A stretch of DNA of 29,404 nucleotides from the NCBI GenBank assembly GCA_964646525.1, contig CAZYER010000019.1, positions 1 to 29,404 of the forward strand. The letters run 5' to 3'. This document shows, piece by piece, positions 1-8,334 of the stretch. Position 1 is the stretch's first letter. Every line of letters begins with the position of its first letter. This DNA is from GCA-002282575 sp964646525 (lineage in GTDB: Bacteria; Pseudomonadota; Gammaproteobacteria; Thiomicrospirales; Thiomicrospiraceae). Made by a program: the position numbers and the translations under genes. The notes under the pieces are model-generated. The model was not told the DNA's origin and did not search any database. It worked only from the letters and a program-made list of their open reading frames with translations.

Positions 1-233
1 GTTCCCAGCTGCTGAGCCTGCACCGCCCAAACAAGCGAATGATGCTGACAAGCAGCTTGCACAGCCTCCAAACCAAAGCCAGCCACAACCACCGTCTGAC
101 GTGCCTGTAAAGACTGAGCCGTATCAATCACATGATGGAGTAAAGGACGCCCCCCTAAAGGTTGTAACACTTTAGGAAGAACAGAACGCATACGCGTGCC
201 CTTGCCGGCGGCAAGAATAATCGCACTGAGCAT
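1..233 (-). CDS. glmU: GlmU, N-terminal part (partial, runs off window start)
   Basis: Bifunctional N-acetylglucosamine-1-phosphate uridyltransferase / glucosamine-1-phosphate acetyltransferase, which makes UDP-GlcNAc for peptidoglycan and lipopolysaccharide in the cytoplasm. Only the first 77 codons are present. The protein opens MLSAIILAAGKGTRM, the nucleotide-binding loop (L-A-A-G-x-G-T-x-M) of the uridyltransferase domain, followed by LPKVLQPLGGRPLLHHV, which is typical of GlmU. An ATG at 231-233 is preceded by GAGG a few bases upstream on the minus strand. It lies downstream of the atp operon on the same strand, the usual gammaproteobacterial order, with a terminator between them. The rest of the gene is outside the window. 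Confidence 0.93.
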   Translation of the reverse strand, partial: MLSAIILAAGKGTRMRSVLPKVLQPLGGRPLLHHVIDTAQSLQARQTVVVAGFGLEAVQAACQHHSLVWAVQAQQLG

Positions 234-294
234 ATAACCTCGTTATAGAATAAAATGGTGGAGCAACTCAGCTGATTGTACGCTAGCTGATGAC

Positions 295-331
295 AAAAAA
301 AAACGGGAGACATAGGTCCCCCGTTCTTTTT
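295..331 (-). terminator. Rho-independent terminator of the atp operon
   Basis: Read on the minus strand, AACGGGGGAC (325-316) pairs with GTCTCCCGTT (311-302) around a 4-base loop. All ten positions pair, one of them a G:U. A run of T follows (301-295). The plus strand also has a T run beyond the stem, so it could work in both directions. It sits 24 bp beyond the atpC stop and separates the atp genes from glmU. Confidence 0.85.
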
Positions 332-348
332 TGTGCCAAGATGCGAAA

Positions 349-786
349 TTAATGCATCAAGCCTTGCTTGCTCAACTGATCGCGTAAACGACCCAGCATC
401 GCAATTTGTGCAGCGGCTTCTGCCAAAGCGTTTTGTGCGCGCGTAACGTCCAAATCGGTTTTAGCATTATCCATAGCTTCTTGTGCACGCGCCATGGCTT
501 CTTGTGCAGCGGCTTCGTCCAGATCTTTTGCACGGAGTGCTGAATCAGCTAACACCGTTGCAACATCAGGCTGGATTTCCAACACACCACCAGAAACATA
601 GAAGTAACTCACTTCATCACCAGACATCACACGTACTTCACCCGGTTTTAACGTGGTGATGAACTGTGTATGGTGAGGTAGGACACCTACTTCACCATTA
701 GCTGCCTGAGCAAAAAAACGATCTACCTTACCAGAGAAGATTTCTCCCTCTGCACTGACGATATCCAATTGCATGGTTGCGGACAT
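349..786 (-). CDS. atpC: ATP synthase F1 epsilon subunit
   Basis: Epsilon subunit of the F1 central stalk, which couples rotation to catalysis and inhibits ATP hydrolysis. It has 145 residues, a normal length. The N-terminal beta-sandwich contains MQLDIVSAEGEIFSGKV and the conserved GEVGVLPHHTQFIT segment (about residues 31-44). The C-terminal third (about residues 85-140) is an Ala-rich helical pair. The ATG is preceded by TAAGGAGGA about 8 bases upstream, a strong ribosome binding site. It is the last gene of the operon, 12 bp after atpD and just before the terminator. Confidence 0.96.
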   Translation of the reverse strand: MSATMQLDIVSAEGEIFSGKVDRFFAQAANGEVGVLPHHTQFITTLKPGEVRVMSGDEVSYFYVSGGVLEIQPDVATVLADSALRAKDLDEAAAQEAMARAQEAMDNAKTDLDVTRAQNALAEAAAQIAMLGRLRDQLSKQGLMH

Positions 787-798
787 AATCTGTCCTCC

Positions 799-2184
799 TT
801 ACTTGGCAGCCAGTTTGTTCGCTTTCTCAATCGCTTCGTCGATGTTACCAACCATGTAGAAAGCTTGTTCTGGTAAATGATCTAGCTCACCAGCCATGAT
901 CATTTTGAAGCCCGCTAAGGTTTCTTTCAAAGAAACATAACGACCTTTGTCACCCGTGAACACTTCAGCTACGTGGTAAGGTTGTGACAAGAAACGTTGA
1001 ATTTTACGCGCACGAGTAACGATTGATTTGTCTTCTTCTGACAACTCATCCATACCCAAAATGGCAATAATGTCTTTCAACTCTTTGTAACGTTGTAACG
1101 TCTTTTGAACGCCACGAGCAATTTCGTAGTGCTCAGCACCAACAACCAACGGATCTAACTGACGTGAAGTCGAGTCAAGCGGGTCAATCGCTGGGTACAA
1201 ACCTTGTTCTGCAATAGAACGGTTCAATACAACGGTTGCATCCAAGTGAGCGAAAGTCGTTGCAGGAGCTGGGTCAGTCAAGTCATCCGCAGGAACGTAA
1301 ACGGCCTGAATCGACGTAATAGAACCCGTCTTAGTTGACGTAATACGCTCTTGAACCGCACCCATTTCTTCTGCCAATGTTGGTTGATAACCTACCGCAG
1401 AAGGCATACGACCCAACAATGCTGACACTTCGTTACCCGCTAGGGTGTAACGGTAGATATTGTCAACGAAGAACAGAACGTCACGACCTTCATCACGGAA
1501 GTACTCAGCCATGGTCAAACCAGTCAAAGCAACACGTAAACGGTTACCAGGCGGCTCATTCATCTGACCATAAACCATGGCTACTTTATCCAGTACGCCA
1601 GAATCTTTCATTTCGTGGTAGAAGTCGTTACCTTCACGAGTACGCTCACCAACACCAGCGAACACAGACAAACCGTCATGCGCTTTAGCGATGTTGTTAA
1701 TCAACTCCATCATGTTAACGGTTTTACCAACACCGGCACCACCGAACAGACCGATTTTACCACCCTTAGCGAATGGAACCAGCATGTCAATAACTTTAAC
1801 ACCCGTTTCCAACAACATGGTTGAAGGTGCTAATTCATCAAAAGATGGTGCTTTGCGGTGAATAGGATGTTTCTCTTCAGAAACCACATCACCCGCTTCG
1901 TCGATGGCATTACCCAATACGTCGAAGATGCGACCCAAAGTCGCTTTACCTACAGGAACAGAAATGGGGTTACCCGTGTTAGTCACTTCCATGCCGCGCT
2001 TTAGGCCATCAGATGAACCCATTGCAATTGCACGAACAACACCGCCACCAATTTGCTGTTGTACTTCTAAAATCAAACCCAATGACGGAACCGTCAAAGC
2101 GTCATAGACTTTAGGCATTTCAGATTGCTTAAACTCGACGTCAATAACCGCGCCGATGATTTGCAAAATCTTTCCAGAACTCAT
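799..2184 (-). CDS. atpD: ATP synthase F1 beta subunit
   Basis: Catalytic beta subunit of F1, which makes ATP from ADP and phosphate in rotating alpha3beta3 sites on the inner face of the membrane. It has 461 residues, full length. The Walker A loop GGAGVGKT is at residues 148-155. The catalytic Glu180 and Arg181 lie in VGERTREGNDF, and FVDNIYRYTLAGNEVSALLG is the conserved Walker B region. The C-terminus contains the DELSEEDK signature. The ATG has GAGG about 8 bases upstream on the minus strand. It lies between atpG and atpC in the canonical operon order, with no sign of damage. Confidence 0.98.
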   Translation of the reverse strand: MSSGKILQIIGAVIDVEFKQSEMPKVYDALTVPSLGLILEVQQQIGGGVVRAIAMGSSDGLKRGMEVTNTGNPISVPVGKATLGRIFDVLGNAIDEAGDVVSEEKHPIHRKAPSFDELAPSTMLLETGVKVIDMLVPFAKGGKIGLFGGAGVGKTVNMMELINNIAKAHDGLSVFAGVGERTREGNDFYHEMKDSGVLDKVAMVYGQMNEPPGNRLRVALTGLTMAEYFRDEGRDVLFFVDNIYRYTLAGNEVSALLGRMPSAVGYQPTLAEEMGAVQERITSTKTGSITSIQAVYVPADDLTDPAPATTFAHLDATVVLNRSIAEQGLYPAIDPLDSTSRQLDPLVVGAEHYEIARGVQKTLQRYKELKDIIAILGMDELSEEDKSIVTRARKIQRFLSQPYHVAEVFTGDKGRYVSLKETLAGFKMIMAGELDHLPEQAFYMVGNIDEAIEKANKLAAK

Positions 2185-2208
2185 AACGCAAACCTCTATA
2201 GTTGCTAA

Positions 2209-2745
2209 TTAACCAGAAACCGCCGCTGCACCCGCAGTGATTTCTGAAATCTCTGCAGTAATGGCAGCTTGACGCGCCTTGTTGTATGCCAATTGTAGTT
2301 CTTTGATGAACTTGCCAGCGTTATCTGTCGCGTTCTTCATCGCGATCATACGAGCTGACATTTCACAAGCCACGTTCTCAACCGTTGCCGTGTACACCAT
2401 TGATTCAACATAGCGCTTCAGAAGTGCGTCCAGCACATCCTTAGCTTCTGGCTCATACAGGTAATCCCAATGACCNNNNNNNNNNNNNNNNNNNNNNNNN
2501 NNNNNNNNNNNNNNNNNNNNNNNNNNNNNNNNNNNNNNNNNNNNNNNNNNNNNNNNNNNNNNNNNNNNNNNNNNNGTCAAATGCCCGATTACACGCTTGA
2601 TTTTATCCGCATAGGGACGTGCAGCATCCATACGTTGCTTGGCGCGGCGCATTTTAGACGCCGCAACCAGCTCCATGGCCTTGGTGATTTTCTGCGTATT
2701 TTTGATACTCGCAATCTTGCCGCGAATCTCTTTTCCGCTTGCCAT
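2209..2745 (-). CDS. atpG: ATP synthase F1 gamma subunit, interrupted by an assembly gap
   Basis: Gamma subunit, the rotor shaft of F1. The visible N-terminus (56 residues to VIGHL, including NTQKITKAMELVAASKMR) and the visible C-terminus (88 residues from GHWDYLYEP to the end) match the two ends of the family's long helical coiled coil. The middle Rossmann-like domain is hidden by 100 Ns. Against the E. coli protein as I recall it (287 residues), about 145 residues are missing, or roughly 433 bases, so the N run is shorter than the real gap. That the reading frame stays open across the Ns is a coincidence of length. The start ATG has GAGGGTAAGG upstream. The biological gene is probably intact. 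Confidence 0.93.
   Translation of the reverse strand: MASGKEIRGKIASIKNTQKITKAMELVAASKMRRAKQRMDAARPYADKIKRVIGHLXXXXXXXXXXXXXXXXXXXXXXXXXXXXXXXXXXGHWDYLYEPEAKDVLDALLKRYVESMVYTATVENVACEMSARMIAMKNATDNAGKFIKELQLAYNKARQAAITAEISEITAGAAAVSG
2476..2575. other. Assembly gap of 100 Ns inside atpG
   Basis: Exactly 100 Ns, the usual placeholder for a scaffold gap of unknown size. Both flanks belong to atpG on the minus strand, so the join is right in order and orientation even though its length is not. Coordinates downstream of it are therefore nominal. Confidence 0.98.
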
Positions 2746-2762
2746 GGCCTTACCCTCTTTAC

Positions 2763-4307
2763 TTAGTAAACGCCATTAGCCTTGAAGCCTTCCACACAGG
2801 CTTTTAGGCCAGCCAAGATGTCATCATTTAGGTCGCCCTTAACGTTGATCTTGTCAGCCAAGTCTTTGTGGTTGCTATTCAAGTAAGCGTGTAATGCAGA
2901 TTCAAAGGCACCCACTTTAGATACATCAACGTCATCTAAGTAGCCAGAAACTGCTGCGTACAAAGAGATACCCATTTCAGCAATAGTCAATGGAGAGAAT
3001 TGTTTTTGCTTCATCAATTCTGTAACGCGTTTACCACGCTCCAACTGCTTACGGGTAGCCTCATCTAGGTCAGAAGCGAATTGCGCAAACGCAGCTAACT
3101 CACGGTACTGAGCCAAGTCTAAACGGATACCACCACCAAACTTTTTAATGATCTTAGTTTGTGCTGCACCACCAACACGAGATACCGATAAACCCGCATT
3201 CACCGCAGGACGAATACCTTGTGCAAACAATGAAGTTTCTAAGAAAATCTGACCGTCAGTAATCGAAATTACGTTGGTTGGAACGAAGGCAGAAACGTCA
3301 CCCGCTTGAGTTTCAATGATTGGCAATGCCGTCAATGAACCCGTTTTACCTTTTACAGCGCCATTGGTGTAAGCTTCAACGTAGTCCGCATTCACACGCG
3401 CAGCACGCTCTAACAAACGGCTGTGGAGGTAGAATACGTCACCTGGGTAAGCTTCACGACCTGGCGGACGACGTAACAACAATGAAATTTGACGGTAAGC
3501 AACAGCTTGCTTAGACAAATCATCATAAACGATTAACGCATCTTCACCGCGATCACGGAAATATTCACCCATCGCACAACCACCGTAAGCAGCCAAGAAT
3601 ACCATTGCTGCTGGATCAGCCGCGTTAGCAGCCACAACTGTGGTGTATTCCATCGCGCCAGCTTCTTCTAATTTACGAACCACGTTCTTAACCGAAGAGG
3701 CTTTTTGACCCATCGCAACGTAAACACAAGGAATACCCTTGCCTTTTTGGTTGATGATGGCATCGATAGCGATTGCTGTTTTACCCGTTTGACGGTCACC
3801 AATGATCAACTCACGTTGACCACGACCTACAGGAATCATCGAGTCAATTGACTTGATACCTGTCATCATCGGTTGGTCTACGCTTTGACGTGGCATAACG
3901 CCTGGTGCAATACGCTCAATCGGTGACATAACCACGTCACCCGCTAGCGGACCTTTACCGTCGATAGGCGAACCTAACGCATTAACCACACGACCCAACA
4001 ACGCTGGACCTGTTGGCACTTCAAGAATGCGACCAGTACACTTAACGCGCTGACCTTCAGCGATGTTAGTGTAATCTCCTAGAATAACGACACCTACAGA
4101 GTCGCGTTCTAGATTCAACGCCATACCAAAAACATTGTCGTTGAATTGCACCATCTCACCATACATGACATCTGATAAGCCATGAATGCGTGCAATACCA
4201 TCAGCAATGCTTACTACCACACCTTCAGAACCTGATTCTGGTGCAGCAGTGAAACCGGCGATGCGTTCTTTAATCAGACTACTGATTTCAGAAGGATTCA
4301 ATTGCAT
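2763..4307 (-). CDS. atpA: ATP synthase F1 alpha subunit
   Basis: Alpha subunit of F1, which carries the non-catalytic nucleotide sites and supplies the arginine finger to the beta sites. It has 514 residues, a normal length. The phosphate-binding loop GDRQTGKT is at residues 170-177. The segment LSVSRVGGAAQTKIIKKF, typical of alpha subunits, contains the arginine finger. It begins MQLNPSEISSLIKERI, the usual N-terminus. It lies 17 bp after atpH and 17 bp before atpG. Nothing is unusual. Confidence 0.98.
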   Translation of the reverse strand: MQLNPSEISSLIKERIAGFTAAPESGSEGVVVSIADGIARIHGLSDVMYGEMVQFNDNVFGMALNLERDSVGVVILGDYTNIAEGQRVKCTGRILEVPTGPALLGRVVNALGSPIDGKGPLAGDVVMSPIERIAPGVMPRQSVDQPMMTGIKSIDSMIPVGRGQRELIIGDRQTGKTAIAIDAIINQKGKGIPCVYVAMGQKASSVKNVVRKLEEAGAMEYTTVVAANAADPAAMVFLAAYGGCAMGEYFRDRGEDALIVYDDLSKQAVAYRQISLLLRRPPGREAYPGDVFYLHSRLLERAARVNADYVEAYTNGAVKGKTGSLTALPIIETQAGDVSAFVPTNVISITDGQIFLETSLFAQGIRPAVNAGLSVSRVGGAAQTKIIKKFGGGIRLDLAQYRELAAFAQFASDLDEATRKQLERGKRVTELMKQKQFSPLTIAEMGISLYAAVSGYLDDVDVSKVGAFESALHAYLNSNHKDLADKINVKGDLNDDILAGLKACVEGFKANGVY

Positions 4308-4324
4308 GTTTGTTCCTCTATACC

Positions 4325-4861
4325 TTACTGGGCAATGACTGCAGACAGTTTGTTTAACTGACTTGCAATCGAGCCATCAATGACCCAATCTTGTGCTTTA
4401 ATAACAGCACCACCAACCAGTGTCGAATCCACATTAAAGGTTACTTCAACATCAGCAGACCATTTAGCATCAAGTGCTTTTTTTAGTCCCGCTTGCTGTT
4501 CAGTCGTTAACACGACCGCTGAAGTAACCGAAGCCTGAACTCGACCATCATTTTCTGCACGTAACGCATCAAATTGCGTTTTAACGTCAGCAATGACCGA
4601 CAAGCGCCGGTTAGCAGCCATAGCCTCTACCAATCGTTTCGCACTGTCTGATAGGACAGCTGAACCGACGGCGTTCACTACACTTGCCACCACTTCGGTC
4701 GGCGTACTGGGGTTATTAATCAGCTCAGCAACCTGGGGTTCGGTCGTAATTGCTACAAGTGCAGCTAACTGATCTGCCCAAGCAGCAACCGACCCTTGTT
4801 CGCGCGCCAAGCCATAAGTGGCTTCAGCGTAAGGACGCGCCAGTGTCTGTGACTCTGCCAT
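4325..4861 (-). CDS. atpH: ATP synthase delta subunit
   Basis: Delta (OSCP-like) subunit, which ties the peripheral stalk to the top of F1. It has 178 residues, the normal length. The N-terminal helical domain starts with LARPYAEATYGLAREQ, the family's usual opening. The C-terminal signature LVGGAVIKAQDWVIDGSI is at about residues 147-164. It lies 15 bp after atpF and is followed by atpA, in canonical order. Confidence 0.96.
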   Translation of the reverse strand: MAESQTLARPYAEATYGLAREQGSVAAWADQLAALVAITTEPQVAELINNPSTPTEVVASVVNAVGSAVLSDSAKRLVEAMAANRRLSVIADVKTQFDALRAENDGRVQASVTSAVVLTTEQQAGLKKALDAKWSADVEVTFNVDSTLVGGAVIKAQDWVIDGSIASQLNKLSAVIAQ

Positions 4862-4876
4862 AATATTACCCAGAAG

Positions 4877-5347
4877 TTAAATCTGTTTGACAAGACGATC
4901 GAGAATATCTTGATGCTTAGCCGCATCAATCTCGACTGCCAAAATCTGACCTGCACCTGCCACAGCCAATTTCGCCACATCGCCACGTAACTGTTCACGC
5001 GCAGCTGCCACTTCTTGGGCTAACTCTGCTTGTGCACCAGCACGAACGCGGTCGGCTTCTTCTTGTGCTTTGGTTTTAGCGTCGTCAACGATTTCGTTAG
5101 CGCGCTTTTCAGCTTGGCCAATAATGTTTTGAGCCTGCTCTTTAGCTTCTTTAAGCACTTCTTTAGCACGTTTTCCAGCTAATTCGAGCTCACGCTTACC
5201 TTTTTCAGCCGCTGATAGGCCGTCGGCAATGCGCTTTTGACGCTCTTCCATCAATTTGGAAATTGGTCCCCATAGGACCTTGTTCACGAACCAAATCAAC
5301 AGCACGAAAGCGATGATCTGGATCAAGAGCGTAGCATTAATACTCAC
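4877..5347 (-). CDS. atpF: ATP synthase F0 b subunit
   Basis: Peripheral-stalk b subunit. It has 156 residues with one N-terminal membrane helix (about 5-25, LLIQIIAFVLLIWFVNKVLW), then a long charged, Ala/Glu/Lys-rich helix forming the dimeric coiled coil (about 35-140). The start is GTG at 5345-5347. The minus-strand sequence upstream contains AGGGG about 8 bases away, which supports this start. The family's opening MSINATLLIQ is present. It is separated from atpE by 73 bp and from atpH by 15 bp. Confidence 0.96.
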   Translation of the reverse strand: MSINATLLIQIIAFVLLIWFVNKVLWGPISKLMEERQKRIADGLSAAEKGKRELELAGKRAKEVLKEAKEQAQNIIGQAEKRANEIVDDAKTKAQEEADRVRAGAQAELAQEVAAAREQLRGDVAKLAVAGAGQILAVEIDAAKHQDILDRLVKQI

Positions 5348-5420
5348 GGTTCGCCCCTAAGGTTGGTTAACACAAAAACCTTGGTTGGGAAGCGTACGAG
5401 ACACCACCCATAACCACAAA

Positions 5421-5711
5421 TTAAGCGCCTAGGGCAGCTTTCATTGCGCCAACGAATGGGTTAGCGAACAGGAACCACATAGCGAATGCCAAAATGATGA
5501 ATGGGAAAGACTCCATCAAACCAGCGAAGATGAACATGTTAGTCATCAAAGCAGGACGCATTTCTGGTTGGCGTGCGATACCTTCCAATGTTTTAGAACA
5601 GATCAAGCCCCAGCCAATTGCTGAACCCAAACCTGCAGCAGCCAAGATAACGCCTACGCCAATTGCAGTTGCAGCGTAGATATCAGCGATCATAGTAGCA
5701 GTTACTTCCAT
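5421..5711 (-). CDS. atpE: ATP synthase F0 c subunit (rotor ring)
   Basis: Subunit c of the membrane rotor ring. It has 96 residues in two membrane helices (about 12-38 and 58-86) joined by the polar loop ARQPE (46-50). The ion-carrying carboxylate is Glu67 in GLMESFPFI, not the Asp of E. coli. Known sodium-binding rings have Gln at the position occupied here by Trp34, so proton use is more likely (inference). The protein is longer than the E. coli one at both ends. The ATG has GGAG about 7 bases upstream. The 124 bp before it, after atpB, hold no gene that I can see. Confidence 0.97.
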   Translation of the reverse strand: MEVTATMIADIYAATAIGVGVILAAAGLGSAIGWGLICSKTLEGIARQPEMRPALMTNMFIFAGLMESFPFIILAFAMWFLFANPFVGAMKAALGA

Positions 5712-5835
5712 CGTTTTTCTCCAAAGTTAAAGTTTAAAGGTTAAAAGTTAATGAAATCGTTTTGTTATTCGTCGCTAACATCTGGACAAGACGCTGACCT
5801 AAGTCGGCGCTTTGTTCACAGATATCTTTGATGAA

Positions 5836-6693
5836 TTAATGATCGTCCATCTCGGTATGCGCCATGCCCAAGTAGACAATGGTTAGTACCATGAAGATGA
5901 AGGCCTGTAAGGTGATTACCAAAATGTGGAAAATCAACCAGCCCAAACCAAGCAGTGCTTGTAGCGGAGCCCAAAAGAGCGCACCGATACCGACTGCAAG
6001 CGTACCACCGATCAAGGCGATCAGCAGGAACACCAGCTCACCAGCAAACATGTTGCCGAATAGACGCAATCCAAGAGAAAGCGGCTTTGAAACTTCTTCA
6101 ATCAACGTCATAACGATATTGAATGGGATAAAGAATTTACCGAATGGGTGGAATAAGAACATCTTAGTAAAGCCCCACAAGCCTTTAACTTTGATGTTGT
6201 AGAAAATAATCAATGCAAAAACAGACAAAGCCATCGCCATAGTCGTGTTCAAGTCTGTTGTCGGCACCACTTTTAGATAAAAATGAGGATCACCCGTAAC
6301 CATTTGCGCCAATAAAGGCAACAAATCAACAGGGATAAGATCCATGAAGTTCATTAACCAGACCCAAACGAAGATAGTTAAAGCTAGAGGAGCAATAAGT
6401 GGATTTTTACCTGGAAAAGTATCACGAACCTGTTGACCAACGAAATCCAATACGCCTTCTACCGCATTTTGAAAGCCAGATGGCGCACCTGCCTCAAGAC
6501 GCTTACCTAAACGAGCTGCCACTAAAATGATCAGAGCGCCCAAAGCGATACTGATCAAAATTGTGTCCATATGAAAGGTCCAAAAACCCTCGCACAAACC
6601 CGTCGCTGGATTAATATTATCCGCACTACATACAGCGTTATTCTGTAAATGGTGCTGGATATACTCCACCGTTCCCATATTTTCACTACTCAA
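5836..6693 (-). CDS. atpB: ATP synthase F0 a subunit
   Basis: Subunit a, the proton-channel stator against the c ring. It has 285 residues with about five or six membrane helices. The essential arginine is Arg210 in SLGLRLFGNMFAGE. The start is an uncommon TTG at 6691-6693, chosen because AAAGGAGAG lies just upstream on the minus strand at good spacing. The first ATG, five codons later, would be about 21 bases from that site. It lies 18 bp after atpI. Confidence 0.95.
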   Translation of the reverse strand: MSSENMGTVEYIQHHLQNNAVCSADNINPATGLCEGFWTFHMDTILISIALGALIILVAARLGKRLEAGAPSGFQNAVEGVLDFVGQQVRDTFPGKNPLIAPLALTIFVWVWLMNFMDLIPVDLLPLLAQMVTGDPHFYLKVVPTTDLNTTMAMALSVFALIIFYNIKVKGLWGFTKMFLFHPFGKFFIPFNIVMTLIEEVSKPLSLGLRLFGNMFAGELVFLLIALIGGTLAVGIGALFWAPLQALLGLGWLIFHILVITLQAFIFMVLTIVYLGMAHTEMDDH

Positions 6694-6711
6694 GGTATCT
6701 CTCCTTTACTG

Positions 6712-7080
6712 TTAATCTGTAAGCCTTTTTTTACCACGCAAAGTCATCACTTGTGCAAGCTGCATCGCCACGAATGTTAGCACCATCGGCATTGGTTCCA
6801 AACCCACACCACTAATACCAACAATGAACAACACACCTAACAGCACAAAACGAATCGCTGCACTGGCATATAAAATCCACATGCTCTGTTGTGGCTCTGT
6901 TACCGCTCGCGCATCAGCCATGCGCACCGTGAGCACTAACAACCCAACATTCATAAGTCCGAGCATCAGACCGTAGGCACTTGCTGGCACATTCATTGGC
7001 GCAAAAACACCAAATGCAATCAACGCCAACCCACCAAAAAAGAGTTTCCAAGCCACCAAGGGCTTTACATTTACTTGCAT
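6712..7080 (-). CDS. atpI: ATP synthase subunit I (AtpI)
   Basis: Small membrane protein of the ATP synthase I-chain family, thought to help assemble the c ring. It has 122 residues with four hydrophobic stretches (about 10-28, 33-52, 68-88 and 94-112), which is the family layout. Its ATG lies inside the end of the upstream gene: the two overlap by 10 bp, suggesting translational coupling. It is followed by atpB. I assign it by membrane layout and position rather than by a catalytic motif. Confidence 0.85.
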   Translation of the reverse strand: MQVNVKPLVAWKLFFGGLALIAFGVFAPMNVPASAYGLMLGLMNVGLLVLTVRMADARAVTEPQQSMWILYASAAIRFVLLGVLFIVGISGVGLEPMPMVLTFVAMQLAQVMTLRGKKRLTD

Positions 7081-7292
7081 TCGTGCGACATCTTCATCAA
7101 GATGTCGTAAACCTTACGAGCACCACCAATAAAGCCCATGACACCACAAATCAACAAAGCTAATGGCTGGGTATCAAACAAGCTGTCGAGCCAATAGCCC
7201 ACCAGAAAACCTGCCACCACCATCGAGGTAAACATAGAACCGGCACTGATTAACAGTAAATTCGGCATTTTACCGTCCGTTTTGTCGCTCAT
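7071..7292 (-). CDS. AtpZ/AtpI-like small membrane protein, first gene of the atp operon
   Basis: A 73-residue protein with two membrane helices (about 13-33 and 41-61) joined by GYWLDSLFDTQPL, the pattern of the small AtpZ/AtpI-type family found at the head of many atp operons. Relatives are proposed to help assemble F0 or to carry Mg2+/Ca2+. I use the ATG at 7290-7292. A TTG six codons upstream (7308-7310) is a real rival because TAGGA lies about 6 bases before it, while the ATG has only a weak GGGA. It overlaps atpI by 10 bp. Its specific role is not shown by the sequence. Confidence 0.78.
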   Translation of the reverse strand: MSDKTDGKMPNLLLISAGSMFTSMVVAGFLVGYWLDSLFDTQPLALLICGVMGFIGGARKVYDILMKMSHECK

Positions 7293-7411
7293 AGCATCCC
7301 AATAATGCAACTAAATCCTACCTATGATACGTGAATATGCCCTTTCAAGCAAGAAGCACGTCGGCTATTTACCGCTTACCCTACCTATTGTCGCCACCAA
7401 ACAACACAACC

Positions 7412-7439
7412 ACTATATATGCGAATTGAACAGTGTAAA
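7412..7439 (-). promoter_or_regulatory. Candidate sigma-70 promoter of the atp operon
   Basis: On the minus strand, TTTACA (7439-7434) and TATAGT (7417-7412) are separated by 16 bp, in the 152-bp space between parB and the first atp gene. This is the best pair I see there. It would give a leader of about 110 bases. No operator or terminator is evident in the same space. Confidence 0.45.
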
Positions 7440-7444
7440 TGACC

Positions 7445-8323
7445 TTATGATGACATTTTTTCCATTAAGGATTTTAAAGAAGACTCATCACTAAAACTGA
7501 TCTCTAGCTTACCTTTACCGTTTGCTTTGACGGACAACTTAACAGGCACTCCTAAGTGTTCGCTGAGTTGCTGCTGCCAAACTTGCCATTGCGCTGTCGG
7601 AACGGATGGTTGATTGTGCTGCAACAACTCGGTTGCAGGTTTTGGCTGAGCCAATTGACGCACTATCTGTTCTAACTCACGCACCGACCATTGCAGTGAC
7701 ATAGCTTGTTGCGCCAAACGTTGTTGCTCTGTTTCTGGTAAAGACAACAAACAACGTGCATGACCTGCAGACAACTGTCCATCAAGCACCGCTTCCTGCA
7801 CACTTAATTCTAGCTTAAGCAAGCGCAGTAAATTACTAACCGCCTCGCGTGAACGACCTAGTGTTTGGGCTACTTGTTCATGAGTTAGCGCAAAACTTTC
7901 TGCAAGCTGACGAATGGCGCGCGCTTCCTCAATGGCAGTGAGGTTTTCACGCTGAATGTTTTCAATCAGCGCAATCGCTAAAGCTGTCTGATCGTCGAGC
8001 TGACGCACCACCGTAGGCACAGTGGACAAGCCTGCCAACTTGGCTGCACGCCAGCGACGCTCGCCCGCAATAATTTCATATTGCCCCACCCCTATGGGAC
8101 GCACCACAATCGGTTGAATCACTCCCTGTGAACGAATGGAGTCTGCCAATTCCGCTAAGGCGTTCTCATCCCACTGACTGCGTGGCTGAAATCGACCACT
8201 GGTCAGCGCTGAGATGGATAATTGCGTCAATTCATCTTGCCCACTCACCCCAGCCATTGCATTACTGGCACTGCCAAGCAAAGAAGCAAAACCAGCACCT
8301 AACCCTCTTGGCTTTTTACTCAT
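7445..8323 (-). CDS. parB: Chromosome-partitioning protein ParB
   Basis: ParB/Spo0J-type DNA-binding CTPase, which loads at parS sites and spreads along DNA for chromosome segregation. It has 292 residues. The N-terminus MSKKPRGLGAGFASLLG is typical. The ParB/Srx domain (about 30-125) contains ENALAELADSIRSQGVIQPI and the nucleotide-binding GERRWRAAKLAG, followed by ENIQRENLTAIEEARA. A helix-turn-helix follows (about 140-170: THEQVAQTLGRSREAVSNLL). The C-terminal dimerisation part is about 245-292. It lies 11 bp after parA. No parS consensus site was found in the window by eye. Confidence 0.95.
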   Translation of the reverse strand: MSKKPRGLGAGFASLLGSASNAMAGVSGQDELTQLSISALTSGRFQPRSQWDENALAELADSIRSQGVIQPIVVRPIGVGQYEIIAGERRWRAAKLAGLSTVPTVVRQLDDQTALAIALIENIQRENLTAIEEARAIRQLAESFALTHEQVAQTLGRSREAVSNLLRLLKLELSVQEAVLDGQLSAGHARCLLSLPETEQQRLAQQAMSLQWSVRELEQIVRQLAQPKPATELLQHNQPSVPTAQWQVWQQQLSEHLGVPVKLSVKANGKGKLEISFSDESSLKSLMEKMSS

Positions 8324-8334
8324 GGCTCATACCC

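Noticed and set aside
5712..5835. Small gene or regulatory RNA between atpB and atpE
   Set aside because: Only short imperfect stems and no open frame with a ribosome site; a spacer here is common in atp operons.
7311..7444. parS site or replication origin near parAB
   Set aside because: No match to the TGTTNCACGTGAAACA-type parS and no cluster of DnaA boxes in any intergenic space that I could read.
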